A stretch of DNA of 64,000 nt. Source: Candidatus Contendibacter sp. (GTDB lineage: Bacteria; Pseudomonadota; Gammaproteobacteria; Competibacterales; Competibacteraceae). A program made the position numbers and the translations under genes. The stretch spans positions 1 to 64,000 of the forward strand of contig WBUJ01000002.1 in NCBI GenBank assembly GCA_008933795.1, read 5' to 3'. The notes beneath the pieces are model-generated. The model saw only the letters and a program-made list of their open reading frames with translations. It was not told the DNA's origin and did not search any database. Shown here piece by piece: positions 16,569 to 26,059 of this stretch. How positions within the stretch are numbered: position 1 is the first letter of the stretch; the number at the start of each line of letters is the position of its first letter.

Positions 16569-18429
16569 GGGGCTGAATCCGAATGACGCGGTTTTGCGGT
16601 TGCGGCTGGACGATGGCCTCGGGGGCGCAGGTCTCGACGCACATGTGGCAGCCGGTGCAGGCGTTGGCGTCGATACGAGCGAACACCAGTTCCTTGCTCT
16701 TGCCGCTCTTGGCGGTCACGGTTTCGCGGCGAGCGACGAAAATCGCCGGGCAGCCGAGGTCGATGCAGTTACCGCAGCCGGTGCATTTATCGTCGATGAC
16801 CGCGTAGGAGCGGAATCGCTCGAAGCGGTCGGTGAGTGAGCAGGGGCGGTTGGTGATGATGACCGAGGGTTCTTCCATCTTGGTCTCTTCCCGCACCAGT
16901 TTGACCATGGTCGGCAGTTCGTAGGGATCGACCATGCGGATGCGTTCGGGGCGAACGCCCAGCGCCTCGACCAGCTTAGCGAAATCCACGCGCGGGGCGG
17001 GGAGACCATGCAGATCCTCGCCGGTGCCGGGGTTCTCCTGACCACCGGTCATGCCGACCGAGCGGTTGTCCAGCAGCAGCACGGTGACGTTGCCCCGGTT
17101 GTAGATCATGTTCAACAGACCCTGCATCCCCATGTGCAGGAAGGTGGAGTCGCCGATGACCGCGACGATACTTTTCTTCTCGTCAGACTCACCGCGCCCT
17201 TTGTCCATGCCGTGGGCCATGCTCAGCGAGGCGCCCATGCAGGTGCAGGTGTCCAGGGCGTTCCACGGATGGCCGGCGCCGAGGGTGTAGCAGCCGATGT
17301 CGCCGATGATGTTGAGGTTGCGGATGTGGGAGAGGGCGAAGTAGGGGCCGAGATGCGGGCAGGAGGCGCACATGGTCGGCGGGCGCGGGAAAACGCTGGC
17401 CTGGGAGCGTTTCGGGACCTCGTAGGGTTCGCCCAGCAGGGGCTTGATGGCCGGACGGAGTACGTTGGGCGCCAATTCGCCGAAGCGCGGCAGAATGTCC
17501 TTGCCGCGCACGTCCAACCCGGCGGCGCGAATTTCAGTTTCCAGCAGCGGTTCGGTTTCCTCGACCACCACCAGCGTATCTACCTGACCGGCGAAGGCGC
17601 GGATTTGGTCCAGCGGCGGCGGACAACTGAAGCCGAGCTTGAGCACGGGCGCGTTCGGGAAGGTCTCGCGGACGTGCATGAACGCGGGGCCGGAGGTGAC
17701 GAAACCGATGCGGTGGTCGCTGCCGGCGAACGCGACGTTGAGGTCGATGGTTTCGCTCAGCTCGCGGAATTTGCGGTCGCGCTCGTGCATCAGTGGCAGA
17801 CGCGGCTTGGCGTTGGCGGGAGTCATTACCCAACGCTGGGGATTTTTCTGAAAGCCGGCGGCAGGGTGCTCGATCCGCTCGCCTTCGACCGTGACCATGG
17901 CTTTGACATGGCAGACGCGGGTCGTCATGCGGACGATGACCGGGACTTCGTATTCCTCGGAGAGGTCAAAGGCCCGCTTGACCATTTCGTAGGCTTCCTG
18001 GGAATCCGCCGGCTCCAGGATCGGCAGGTGGCCGAATCGGCCCCAGTAGCGGGAATCCTGCTCGTTCTGCGAGGAGGACAGCCCCACGTCGTCGGCCACC
18101 ACGATCACCAGCCCGCCGACCACTCCGGCCAGCGACTGGGTCATGAACGCATCGGAAGCGACGTTCATGCCGACGTGCTTCATGGCCGCCAAGGAACGCG
18201 ATCCCGCCAGCGAAGCGCCGATGGCCACTTCCACCGCCACCTTTTCGTTGACCGACCATTCGGAGTAGATGTCGGGATAAAGCGCGATGTTTTCCAGGAT
18301 TTCGGTGGCGGGGGTGCCAGGATAGGCGGCAGCGACCCGGACGCCGGCTTCCCAGGCGGCGCGGGCGACCGCTTCGTTGCCGGAGAGGAGATGACGGCTT
18401 TCAGCCTTGGCTTGAACCACGGCATTCAT
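16561..18429 (-). CDS. iorA: Indolepyruvate ferredoxin oxidoreductase, alpha subunit
   Basis: The large subunit, 622 residues. The N-terminal pyrimidine-binding domain has LLSGNEAVARAAWEAGV and AAYPGTPATEI. The central part has CASCPHLGPYFAL. The thiamine-diphosphate site is GDIGCYTLGAGHPWNALD plus VIGDSTFLHMGMQGLLNMIYN near residue 440. The C-terminus carries two ferredoxin-type clusters, CTGCGNCIDLGCPAIF and CTGCHMCVETCAPEAI, for 2 x [4Fe-4S]. Flanking livK paralogues and paaK place it in aromatic amino-acid catabolism. A full-length, apparently intact enzyme. Confidence 0.95.
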   Translation of the reverse strand: MNAVVQAKAESRHLLSGNEAVARAAWEAGVRVAAAYPGTPATEILENIALYPDIYSEWSVNEKVAVEVAIGASLAGSRSLAAMKHVGMNVASDAFMTQSLAGVVGGLVIVVADDVGLSSSQNEQDSRYWGRFGHLPILEPADSQEAYEMVKRAFDLSEEYEVPVIVRMTTRVCHVKAMVTVEGERIEHPAAGFQKNPQRWVMTPANAKPRLPLMHERDRKFRELSETIDLNVAFAGSDHRIGFVTSGPAFMHVRETFPNAPVLKLGFSCPPPLDQIRAFAGQVDTLVVVEETEPLLETEIRAAGLDVRGKDILPRFGELAPNVLRPAIKPLLGEPYEVPKRSQASVFPRPPTMCASCPHLGPYFALSHIRNLNIIGDIGCYTLGAGHPWNALDTCTCMGASLSMAHGMDKGRGESDEKKSIVAVIGDSTFLHMGMQGLLNMIYNRGNVTVLLLDNRSVGMTGGQENPGTGEDLHGLPAPRVDFAKLVEALGVRPERIRMVDPYELPTMVKLVREETKMEEPSVIITNRPCSLTDRFERFRSYAVIDDKCTGCGNCIDLGCPAIFVARRETVTAKSGKSKELVFARIDANACTGCHMCVETCAPEAIVQPQPQNRVIRIQPHG

Positions 18430-18530
18430 GGATGGTGCGGACCTCGTTGGTGCTGATCAGCGGTTGGCGGGGTGGCTGAGGCTGGACCCGCCGCCGGATG
18501 GGTGGGCGGTAAAGTGTAGCGGAATGTGGG

Positions 18531-19673
18531 TTATTCGATGATTTTCCAGGCGCCATTGCGGATTTCCACCAGCTTGAAGGCATCCGAACCCAGGCCCATG
18601 TGATCCTGGGCGCTCAGGTTGAATATGCCGGCGGTGCCGATAAAGCCCTGGGTTTTCTCGATCTCGTCGCGCACCTTGGCCTTGTCCGGGCCACCGGCCC
18701 GTTCGAGCGCGGCCCTGGCGATCATCAGGCTGTCGTAACCGTGACCGCCGAAGGTGGATACCGGGCCGTGCTTGGCTTCGTACTGTTTTTTGTAAGCGAG
18801 CAGCACCGGTTTATGAGGGTCGCTGTCCGGCAGTTGCTCGGCGACGACCAGCGCCGCTGCCGGCAGACGGGCGCCTTCCGCCGCTTCGCCAGCCAACTCG
18901 ATGAAGGTCCTGGAGGCGACGCCGTGTGAGTGGTAGAGGGGGAGGGTGATGCCCAGTTGCTTGATGTTTTTGGTGACAATGGCCGGGGCCTGACCGAAGC
19001 CGAAGTTGAAGATCGCTTGCGCGTTGGTGCCGCGTATCTTGGTCAACTGGGCAGTCATGTCGGTGTCCTTGTTGCCATAGGACTCGTCGGCGACCAGGGT
19101 AATGCCGTGTTGAGGAGCCAGCTTGAGGACCTGTTCGCGACCGGATTTGTCAAAACCGCCATCGCCGGTGATCAGGGCGACTTTGGTCAAGCTGCGCTTG
19201 CGCAGGTCTTCCAGAACCCTGGCGACGGCCATGCGGTCGGTGGGCGCGACTTTGAAGACCCATTTTTTCGTCGGTTCGGTGATTTCGACGGCGGCAGCCA
19301 GTGAAATGAACGGGATGCCTTCCTTTTCCACGTCGGGGATGACGGCCAAGGTGTCGCCGGAGCTGGTGCCGCCGATGAGCAGGTCTACATTATCCTTTTT
19401 AATCAGGCGTTTGACGAAGCTGACCGCGTCCTTGGCGTTACCACCGGTGTCGTAGTGGATCAGTTCAAGCTTGCGGCCATTGACGCCACCCTTGGCGTTC
19501 AGGTCCTCGACAACCATTTGCAGGGTTTTCAGTTCGGGGTCGCCCAGAAATGAGGCGGGACCGGTCACGATCAAAAAAGAGCCAATTTTGATGGGATCGG
19601 CGGCCTGGGCAATGCCGATGCCTGTCAGCAGCAGCGTTGTCGCCAGCAAGCTCTTCCAGAATCTGGTCTTCAT
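18531..19673 (-). CDS. Amino-acid/aryl ABC transporter substrate-binding protein (LivK-type), paralogue 2
   Basis: A 380-residue periplasmic binding protein closely related to the one at 14713-15852. The start is set at ATG 19673, which opens directly into a signal peptide (MKTRFWKSLLATTLLLTG, cleavage after AQA). The upstream extension available at 19733 has no signal features. Conserved segments are the same as in paralogue 1 (ASFLGDPELKTLQMVVEDLN, GGTSSGDTLAVIPDVEKEG, LITGDGGFDKSGREQ). It is upstream of iorAB on the minus strand and likely heads that transcript. Two binding proteins probably feed the same LivHMGF complex with different ligands or affinities; that is inference. Confidence 0.9.
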   Translation of the reverse strand: MKTRFWKSLLATTLLLTGIGIAQAADPIKIGSFLIVTGPASFLGDPELKTLQMVVEDLNAKGGVNGRKLELIHYDTGGNAKDAVSFVKRLIKKDNVDLLIGGTSSGDTLAVIPDVEKEGIPFISLAAAVEITEPTKKWVFKVAPTDRMAVARVLEDLRKRSLTKVALITGDGGFDKSGREQVLKLAPQHGITLVADESYGNKDTDMTAQLTKIRGTNAQAIFNFGFGQAPAIVTKNIKQLGITLPLYHSHGVASRTFIELAGEAAEGARLPAAALVVAEQLPDSDPHKPVLLAYKKQYEAKHGPVSTFGGHGYDSLMIARAALERAGGPDKAKVRDEIEKTQGFIGTAGIFNLSAQDHMGLGSDAFKLVEIRNGAWKIIE

Positions 19674-19746
19674 TGTTGGTTGTTCCAGTCGCGGGGAAAG
19701 TTGCGAAATGTTAGCAGCTATCCCCGCTGGCAAACAGAAGAGGCCA

Positions 19747-20781
19747 TCACGGTGAATCCGGCGCCTGGGTTTGAACCGGGTTGGAGGGGAGAGGAGGCCA
19801 AGCTTCCAACTGGCGTTGCAAGTGTTGCCGATCCGCCAACGCCGCTTTCAATTCGCCGCGCAGGGCTTCCGCATCGCGGATGGCATCGAGATAGCGCGTT
19901 TCCGCGAGTTGAAGCAGCGAGCGTAACTGCTCGATTTCATTAACTAAAGTGCGCTGGCGTTCCTCGGCTACAGCCAGGGTGGCCCGCAGTTCGGTAGTTT
20001 CACGGTGCTGGATTTCCCGTTGCTCCCGCCAGGCGATTTCCTGATTTTTCCAGTCCTGGCGCTCGGTTGCGAAGGTCTGACGTTCCGCTGTCTGTTCGGC
20101 GCGCAGTTGATCGAGCATGGCCAGCCATCGCGCCTCGCTGGCTTCGCCACGCTGGCGTTCGGTTTCAAACCGCTGCCTGGCTTCAGCCAGTTGTTGATCC
20201 ATGTCTGTCCGGGTTTGGTGTAGCGTAGCTTCAATCTGGGCAATACGGGCGGTGGTTTCGGCGCGGATTTGGGCGACGGTGTCCGTGGCGGCTTGAACGC
20301 GCTGTTCGGCGGCCTGAATAGCGGATTCGGCGGCGGCGCGGCGTTCCTGTTCTACCAACAGCCGGTCGGTAAGTTCGCGGTTGACCGTTTGGGCGGCTTC
20401 GAGGCGACGGCGTTGATCGTCGGCTTCGTTCCGCAACTGCTGCTGTTCGGCGATGGCGGCGTCGCGAGCCTGTTCGGCGGCAGCAATGGCTTGTGCGCCG
20501 ATCACGCGCTGTTCCTCGAAGGCCGCTTCAGCGTGCTGTACGGCGAGTTTCCAGAAGGCGTCCAGTGCGGCGGCGACGGCTTCGGGAATGGCCGGTGGCA
20601 GGATGACTTTAGGCGCTTCGGCGAGTTGTTGTTGCCAGCTTTTCAGATGCTCGCTGATGGTGGTGTTGCTGCCGGTACCGAGCAGTTCGCGCACGCGCTG
20701 GATGGTGGGATTGAGGCCGCGCCCAAGCAGGGTTTCAGCGGCATCCTGGACTTCTTCGTAACGAATTCCGGAACGAGCCAT
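19747..20781 (-). CDS. KfrA-like DNA-binding coiled-coil protein
   Basis: A 344-residue protein. The N-terminal 60 residues (YEEVQDAAETLLGRG, PTIQRVRELLGTGSNTTISEHL) match the KfrA N-terminal DNA-binding domain, and the rest (about 75-325) is one long Ala/Glu/Gln/Arg-rich coiled coil. KfrA of IncP plasmids is an autorepressor with a filamentous tail implicated in plasmid maintenance; chromosomal relatives are often found near mobile islands. Here it stands alone upstream of hipBA and the helicase-methylase operon, with AT-rich palindromes before it that could be its own operator. Whether it regulates the island is not known. Confidence 0.85.
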   Translation of the reverse strand: MARSGIRYEEVQDAAETLLGRGLNPTIQRVRELLGTGSNTTISEHLKSWQQQLAEAPKVILPPAIPEAVAAALDAFWKLAVQHAEAAFEEQRVIGAQAIAAAEQARDAAIAEQQQLRNEADDQRRRLEAAQTVNRELTDRLLVEQERRAAAESAIQAAEQRVQAATDTVAQIRAETTARIAQIEATLHQTRTDMDQQLAEARQRFETERQRGEASEARWLAMLDQLRAEQTAERQTFATERQDWKNQEIAWREQREIQHRETTELRATLAVAEERQRTLVNEIEQLRSLLQLAETRYLDAIRDAEALRGELKAALADRQHLQRQLEAWPPLPSNPVQTQAPDSP

Positions 20782-20845
20782 GGGATCGGTGAAGCTCCGT
20801 GATTATGGGTGATGAAGCGATGATAACAGATAAAATGATTACATA

Positions 20846-20877
20846 ATACGTATATTACATGGATTTACCGAGGTAAA
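20846..20877. promoter_or_regulatory. Candidate KfrA operator/promoter region
   Basis: An AT-rich stretch 65-100 bases upstream of the kfrA-like ATG contains two perfect palindromes: ATACGTAT (20846-20853) and TTTACC-GA-GGTAAA (20864-20877). KfrA proteins repress their own promoters by binding inverted repeats, so these are the natural candidates. Confidence 0.35.
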
Positions 20878-20946
20878 ATTCAAGATTATTCTCATAATCA
20901 TGAATAATGGAATCGCCCTCTAAACTGCTCCTGGCCAGGTTTTCCA

Positions 20947-22200
20947 TCATCGTTTGATGACGCGCTCGCACTGTTTGATCACGATCCGTTCGATGCGCTG
21001 CAACGCCGGATAGGCGCCAAATCGCTCTTCAAAGGTTGTTCGCGCCGAAACCGCCACTTGTGGTAGCCGAGTTGCCATCTCTTCAACCAGCTTGATCAGA
21101 AATCGCGGTCTGATGTCGCACTGTCTGGCGAACGCCTCCCAGTGCGGCCTGGCGATCAGGCTGGGATTGCGCTCGCCGCCGACATCGAACGCAAGATGGG
21201 AGTCGATGCGTTGGATCGCCCGGGTACAGACCAGATCATAGAAAGGCGCCAGGCGGATCGCTCCATTGGGCAGATGCAGCAAAGAAAGATTCTTGGCGTG
21301 CCCATCCGAATTGCCTGCCAGCACATTGAAAATCTGCCAGCGCAACAAATGTTGCGTATCAATCGCCGGTTCGCTGGAAGCGTTCCGCACCAGCAGGTAG
21401 CACTGCCCAAAGGATAGCCCGCCGTCGTTTTGATATTTCTTCTCATGCCCGTATCCCATGGCTTGGCAGAAATCTTCCTGATGCCATCGTTGCACTTCGC
21501 CCCGGTCATCCCGCACGCGGTCGTAACGGGCAATCCGCGCATAGCGGATCCGCTTGATCGACCGCAACTCGATATCGACTACCGGTAAGCCAACTGTTCG
21601 GGCGAGTTGCGTGGTAAAGGTTTCATAAGCAGGCAGATGACGATAGTCCGCCAGCTCGAATTTCAAGATGTGGCTGGAAGGAGCCTCGCTCTGGGGCAGG
21701 AAATAACCTTCGTTCTGGAACAGGACCGGACATTTATCCTGAGCGCCAGCCAGGGATAACCGGGGACGCTCGTCGGCAGGCCATGCGGTATAGATTCGGC
21801 CACGTCGAGCCGCCAGATTGGCCAGATCCTCATCCGTCAGTGGACGGTAATGGCGTTCCCCTGAAGGCTGGCGCTCGACGGGTAAAATGGACAGTGCCCC
21901 AGCGCACTCACCCCCGATGGCGCGTAGCAAATCAAAATCCGTGTTCGGAATCCTGAGATCGCGGACGATGCGCTCCCGGACGCCGCCCTCGGGCAACAAG
22001 TTGGCGAAAAAACGATGGGCGACGCCCTCCTCCGCTGCCGCATCGCCGGCGTCCAGGGGCAAAGTGCGCGAGATGGCAAAACCACCGGTGGCAATCCACT
22101 CGGCGTCATAGCGAAACCCGATCTGACCCAATGAATTGCGCCATAGATAGCCGACCAGTCGTTGCTCGCTCCAAACGTTGAGAGCATCGGGATCGATCAT
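20947..22200 (-). CDS. hipA: HipA-family Ser/Thr kinase toxin
   Basis: A 417-residue HipA-fold kinase, near the usual 420-440. Visible are the N-terminal subdomain (FFANLLPEGGVRERI), the loop SLAGAQDKCPVLF with Ser149 at the position of the E. coli autophosphorylated Ser150, HILKFE, catalytic NSDGHAKN with Asp299, and the Mg-binding FYDLVCT. HipA inactivates glutamyl-tRNA synthetase in E. coli, causing growth arrest and persistence; relatives differ in target. Its ATG overlaps the hipB stop (ATGA), the standard antitoxin-first arrangement. Key residues are intact. Confidence 0.92.
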   Translation of the reverse strand: MIDPDALNVWSEQRLVGYLWRNSLGQIGFRYDAEWIATGGFAISRTLPLDAGDAAAEEGVAHRFFANLLPEGGVRERIVRDLRIPNTDFDLLRAIGGECAGALSILPVERQPSGERHYRPLTDEDLANLAARRGRIYTAWPADERPRLSLAGAQDKCPVLFQNEGYFLPQSEAPSSHILKFELADYRHLPAYETFTTQLARTVGLPVVDIELRSIKRIRYARIARYDRVRDDRGEVQRWHQEDFCQAMGYGHEKKYQNDGGLSFGQCYLLVRNASSEPAIDTQHLLRWQIFNVLAGNSDGHAKNLSLLHLPNGAIRLAPFYDLVCTRAIQRIDSHLAFDVGGERNPSLIARPHWEAFARQCDIRPRFLIKLVEEMATRLPQVAVSARTTFEERFGAYPALQRIERIVIKQCERVIKR

Positions 22201-22490
22201 GACGCCTCAACATCGGTTTTCGTGGGGCGGGAACCCTGCGCGGCAGAAACGGCGCTGCCCCGGGGTTTTACGATGATATCCAGGCCAAGAATTTCAAGCG
22301 CCTTCAATACCTTGCCGATCTCGGCGGTCTCTTTGCCGCGCTCAAACTCGGATAAAAAGCGCGTGCTTAGAGTGCTGAGTCCAGAGACCGTTTCGAGGGT
22401 CAGGCGTCGGCTCTTGCGATGAACGCGCGCCAACCGGCCCAGTTCTGCAACCGTCCGGATCGCCCCGTAAGTGACTTCATCCTTCGCCAT
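22197..22490 (-). CDS. hipB: HipB-like XRE antitoxin
   Basis: A 97-residue helix-turn-helix protein with residues about 12-75 forming the XRE/Cro domain (GRLARVHRKSRRLTLETVSG, STRFLSEFERGKETAEIGKV). I place the start at ATG 22490; 20 extra upstream codons are open but not conserved-looking. It is the antitoxin and repressor partner of HipA and is followed directly by hipA. The short tail after the HTH ends in a Ser/Ala/Pro-rich segment. Confidence 0.88.
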   Translation of the reverse strand: MAKDEVTYGAIRTVAELGRLARVHRKSRRLTLETVSGLSTLSTRFLSEFERGKETAEIGKVLKALEILGLDIIVKPRGSAVSAAQGSRPTKTDVEAS

Positions 22491-22512
22491 GGCGATGCCT
22501 GTGAAAAGTACT

Positions 22513-22564
22513 GTACGGTAAAAAATAGCCTCGCGAAGAGGCAAACTCAAGAAAAATATACCGT
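22513..22564. promoter_or_regulatory. Candidate HipB operators between hipB and the helicase gene
   Basis: Upstream of hipB lie a palindrome GCCTC-GCGAA-GAGGC (22528-22542) nested inside a wider inverted pair, TACGGTA (22514-22520) and TACCGTG (22559-22565). HipB proteins bind such inverted repeats to repress hipBA. The region also lies 160-210 bases before the divergent helicase operon, so binding here could influence both. Confidence 0.35.
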
Positions 22565-22723
22565 GCGTGAAAATTAAACAGACTTCCCGGACTATGGCGA
22601 CCCGAATGTACTTTTATCATCGCATCCGCCGCGACTTGGCAGCACAATATCGTTGCATCCTCGCTGATGTCCCTGGCAACGCTAATCTCGGCTATCGCGG
22701 CAAGGCCCCTTTGGAGAGACTCA

Positions 22724-25700
22724 ATGCCCACGTCAAATAACCACTCCGGCCTGCGCGACAACCACACTAGAGGAACGGTCGCCGACTTCCTGCGGGCGAA
22801 AATCCAGAGCGGCTCCCAGCTCTCTATCGTATCGGCCTACTTCACCATCTACGCTTACGACGCGCTCAAGGAGGCGCTCGAGCGGATTGAACATCTCGAT
22901 TTTCTCTTCGGCGAGCCAGCCTTCGTCAATCGTCTCGACCCCGGCAAGACCGAGAAAAAAGCGTTCATTATCAACGCCGATGGTTTGGCACTCGCCAACC
23001 AGCTTCAGCAGAAACGCATCGCCCGGGAGTGCGCCGACTGGATCGAGCGCAAGGTGGACATCAAGACCATCAGGCAAGCCAACCTCCTGCACGGCAAGAT
23101 GTATTACATCGCCACCGCTGGCGTAGAGGAGGCCATTCTCGGCAGTTCCAACTTCACGGTGCGCGGTCTCGGCCTCAGCCATGCCGGCAACAACATCGAA
23201 CTGAACCTCATCGTGGACGGCAACCGCGACCGTCGGGAACTCAAGCAATGGTTCGACGAGCTTTGGGGCAACGACGCTCTCGTGAAGGACGTGAAGCAGG
23301 ACGTCCTCAACGACCTCAAGCAGCTCTACGAGAACCACACCCCGGAGTTCATCTACTACAAGACGCTGTTCCACCTCTTCGAGAAATTCCTCGGCGACGC
23401 TGGCAAGACCGACGCGGACCTGGGCAAGACCAGCCTGTTCGAGACCGAAATCTGGAAGGCGCTGTTCGAGTTCCAGAAGGACGGCGCCAAAGGCGCCATC
23501 AACAAAATCCTCCGCCACAACGGCTGCATCATCGCGGACAGCGTCGGCTTGGGGAAAACCTACGAGGCGCTCGCCGTCATGAAATACTTCGAGTTGAAGA
23601 ACGAGCGCGCTCTCGTTCTCTGCCCGAAGAAGCTCCGCGACAACTGGACGGTTTATAAAGCCAACAGCCTCCTCAATCCGTTCGTCTCAGACCGCTTCCG
23701 CTACGATGTCGTTTCCCACACCGACCTCAGCCGCGAGACCGGCACCTCCGGCGATCTCAATCTCGCGGCCCTGAACTGGGGCAACTACGACCTCATCGTC
23801 ATTGACGAGTCGCACAACTTCCGCAACAACACGCCCGGCAAGCGCGACGAGGACGGCAACATCATCCGCAAGAGCCGCTACCAGCGGCTCATGGATGACC
23901 TCATCAAATCCGGCGTCCGCACCAAGGTCCTTCTGCTCTCCGCCACCCCGGTCAACAACGACCTCAAAGACCTCCGCAACCAACTCTACTTCCTCACCGA
24001 AAATCGCGACGATGCCTTCGCGGAATCCATCGGCGTCGGCAGCCTCAAGGAAACCCTCGCCACCGCGCAAAAGGTCTTCTCCATCTGGGCGAAAAAGCAA
24101 AGCGCCGAGCGCAAGACCGGCGAACTGCTGGAGAAGCTCAATGCGGCCTTCTTCAAGCTCCTCGACGAACTGACCATCGCCCGCTCGCGCAAGCACATTC
24201 AGAAATACTACCAGGCCGCCATCGCCGATCTCGGCGGTTTTCCGAAACGCGAAAAGCCGGTCTCCATTTATCCCGAGATCGACCTGCGCGAGCGCTTCCT
24301 CTCCTACGACAAGCTCAACGACGAAATCGCCGCCTACAAACTGGCCCTGTTCAACCCGTCCCGATACGTGCTGGAGTCGCACAAGGCCGAGTATGAGAAG
24401 AAGGGTGCCTTCCCGTTCACGCAGGGCCAGCGCGAAACTTTCCTCATCGGCATGATGAAGGTGAACTTCCTCAAGCGCCTCGAAAGCTCCGTCAAATCGT
24501 TTGAGATCACGATGGAGCGCACCATCGCCAAGATCGAGAGCCTCGAACAGAAAATCAAAAACTTCCAGGCGTTGCCCAGCCCGCATCCCGAATCCGGGGA
24601 GTTGGAACTGGAACTCGACGACCCCGGGCGCGACGAAGAGCTGGAGGACGCCGTGCAGGTCGGCGGCAAACTGAAATTTCGGTTGAATCACCTCCGGCTC
24701 GACGGCGACGACGGCTGGCTCAAGGCGCTCAAGCGCGACAAAGACCAGCTCCGCATCCTCTACAATGCCGCGCGGGATGTCACGCCCGAGACCGACGCCA
24801 AGCTGGCCGAACTCAAGAAGCTCATCGCCGCCAAGGTCGCCAAACCCACGACCAACAACCTGGGCGAGCCGAACCGGAAAGTCCTCGTTTTCACCGCGTT
24901 CGCCGACACCGCCGCCTACCTCTATGAATCACTGCTCGACTGGGCGCAGAAGGAACTCGGCATTCACCTGGCCCTGGTCTGCGGTGGCGGCGACACCCGC
25001 ACCACCTTTGGCGCGAGCGCCTACGACCAAATCCTCTTCAACTTCTCACCGCGCTCCAAACACCGCGCCAAAATTCCCACCATGCCGCAGCAGGGTGAGA
25101 TCGATCTCCTCATCGCCACCGACTGCATCAGCGAGGGGCAAAACCTTCAGGACTGCGACTATCTCATCAACTACGACATCCACTGGAATCCTGTCCGCAT
25201 CATCCAGCGTTTTGGGCGTATCGACCGGATCGGCAGCGCCAGCCGCAGCGTGCAGCTCGTCAATTTCTGGCCCACCGAAGACCTCAACAAATACATCAAC
25301 CTCAAAAACCGGGTCGAGGCCCGCATGGCCCTGGTGGACCTCTCCGCCACCTTCGAGGACAACGTGCTCAGGAACGAGGAGATCGAAGAACTCATCTCCG
25401 ACGACCTCCGCTACCGCGACAAGCAACTTCTCCGGCTCAAAGACGAAGTCCTCGACCTCGAAGACCTCGGCGACAGCGTCTCCCTCACCGAATTCACCCT
25501 CGACGATTTTCGCCTTGAGCTGCTGAAATACCTCGAAGCTAACCGCGCCACCCTCGAAGCTGCCCCCTTCGGCCTGTACACCTGTGTTCCGCCGCATCCC
25601 GATTACCCGGTCATCGGCCCCGGCGTCATCTTCTGCTTCCGGCTGGAGGGCCAACGCGGCGGCGCCACCGATGCGAAGCCCGCGCCGAGCGAGTCCATCA

Positions 25701-26059
25701 ACCCGCTCCATCCCTGCTTCCTCGTTTACGTCCTGGACGACGGCAACGTCCGCTTTGGTTTCGCCCACCCGAAGCAGATACTCGACATCTACCGAATCCT
25801 CTGTTCGGGCAAGGCGGAGGTTTACGCCCCGCTTTGCCATCTGTTCGACCAACAAACTCAGCACGGTAGCGACATGAAGGCTTACGACACGCTCTTGCAA
25901 AAAGCCGTGGACTCCCTCGCCGCCACCTTCCGCAAACGCGCCGCCGCCGGCCTCCAGTCCGGGCGCGGCTTCGTTCTGCCAAATGCCCAGGAACAGGTCC
26001 ATGAAAAGACCGACCTCGAACTCGTCACCTGGCTCGTCATTAAGGAGGACAAGGCATGA
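22724..26059 (+). CDS. SNF2-type helicase with N-terminal phospholipase-D-like domain
   Basis: A 1111-residue protein. The start at 22724 has GGAGAG six bases upstream, whereas an earlier ATG at 22667 has none. Residues about 25-190 form a PLD-like domain with one H-x-K (His123, Lys125) and GSSNFT (140-145); the HKD aspartate is not evident, so it may bind rather than cleave DNA. The SNF2/DEAD core has Walker A GLGKT (Lys278), DESH (361-364), LLLSATPVNN, and C-terminal helicase motifs ATDCISEGQNLQ, NPVRIIQRFGRIDRIG near residue 834. It resembles helicases of DISARM- and type I-like defence loci. It overlaps the next gene by ATGA. Leu codons are mostly CTC, unlike flanking chromosomal genes, which favour CTG, suggesting transfer. 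Confidence 0.9.
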   Translation: MPTSNNHSGLRDNHTRGTVADFLRAKIQSGSQLSIVSAYFTIYAYDALKEALERIEHLDFLFGEPAFVNRLDPGKTEKKAFIINADGLALANQLQQKRIARECADWIERKVDIKTIRQANLLHGKMYYIATAGVEEAILGSSNFTVRGLGLSHAGNNIELNLIVDGNRDRRELKQWFDELWGNDALVKDVKQDVLNDLKQLYENHTPEFIYYKTLFHLFEKFLGDAGKTDADLGKTSLFETEIWKALFEFQKDGAKGAINKILRHNGCIIADSVGLGKTYEALAVMKYFELKNERALVLCPKKLRDNWTVYKANSLLNPFVSDRFRYDVVSHTDLSRETGTSGDLNLAALNWGNYDLIVIDESHNFRNNTPGKRDEDGNIIRKSRYQRLMDDLIKSGVRTKVLLLSATPVNNDLKDLRNQLYFLTENRDDAFAESIGVGSLKETLATAQKVFSIWAKKQSAERKTGELLEKLNAAFFKLLDELTIARSRKHIQKYYQAAIADLGGFPKREKPVSIYPEIDLRERFLSYDKLNDEIAAYKLALFNPSRYVLESHKAEYEKKGAFPFTQGQRETFLIGMMKVNFLKRLESSVKSFEITMERTIAKIESLEQKIKNFQALPSPHPESGELELELDDPGRDEELEDAVQVGGKLKFRLNHLRLDGDDGWLKALKRDKDQLRILYNAARDVTPETDAKLAELKKLIAAKVAKPTTNNLGEPNRKVLVFTAFADTAAYLYESLLDWAQKELGIHLALVCGGGDTRTTFGASAYDQILFNFSPRSKHRAKIPTMPQQGEIDLLIATDCISEGQNLQDCDYLINYDIHWNPVRIIQRFGRIDRIGSASRSVQLVNFWPTEDLNKYINLKNRVEARMALVDLSATFEDNVLRNEEIEELISDDLRYRDKQLLRLKDEVLDLEDLGDSVSLTEFTLDDFRLELLKYLEANRATLEAAPFGLYTCVPPHPDYPVIGPGVIFCFRLEGQRGGATDAKPAPSESINPLHPCFLVYVLDDGNVRFGFAHPKQILDIYRILCSGKAEVYAPLCHLFDQQTQHGSDMKAYDTLLQKAVDSLAATFRKRAAAGLQSGRGFVLPNAQEQVHEKTDLELVTWLVIKEDKA

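Noticed and set aside
17008-18456. A 482-codon plus-strand frame opposite iorA
   Set aside because: Antisense shadow of a gene with complete TPP and ferredoxin motifs.
22594-22740. A 48-codon frame (MATRMYFYHRIRRDLA...) just before and overlapping the helicase start
   Set aside because: No ribosome site and no recognisable family; the helicase start at 22724 is better supported. It could still be a real small gene, but the evidence is too thin.
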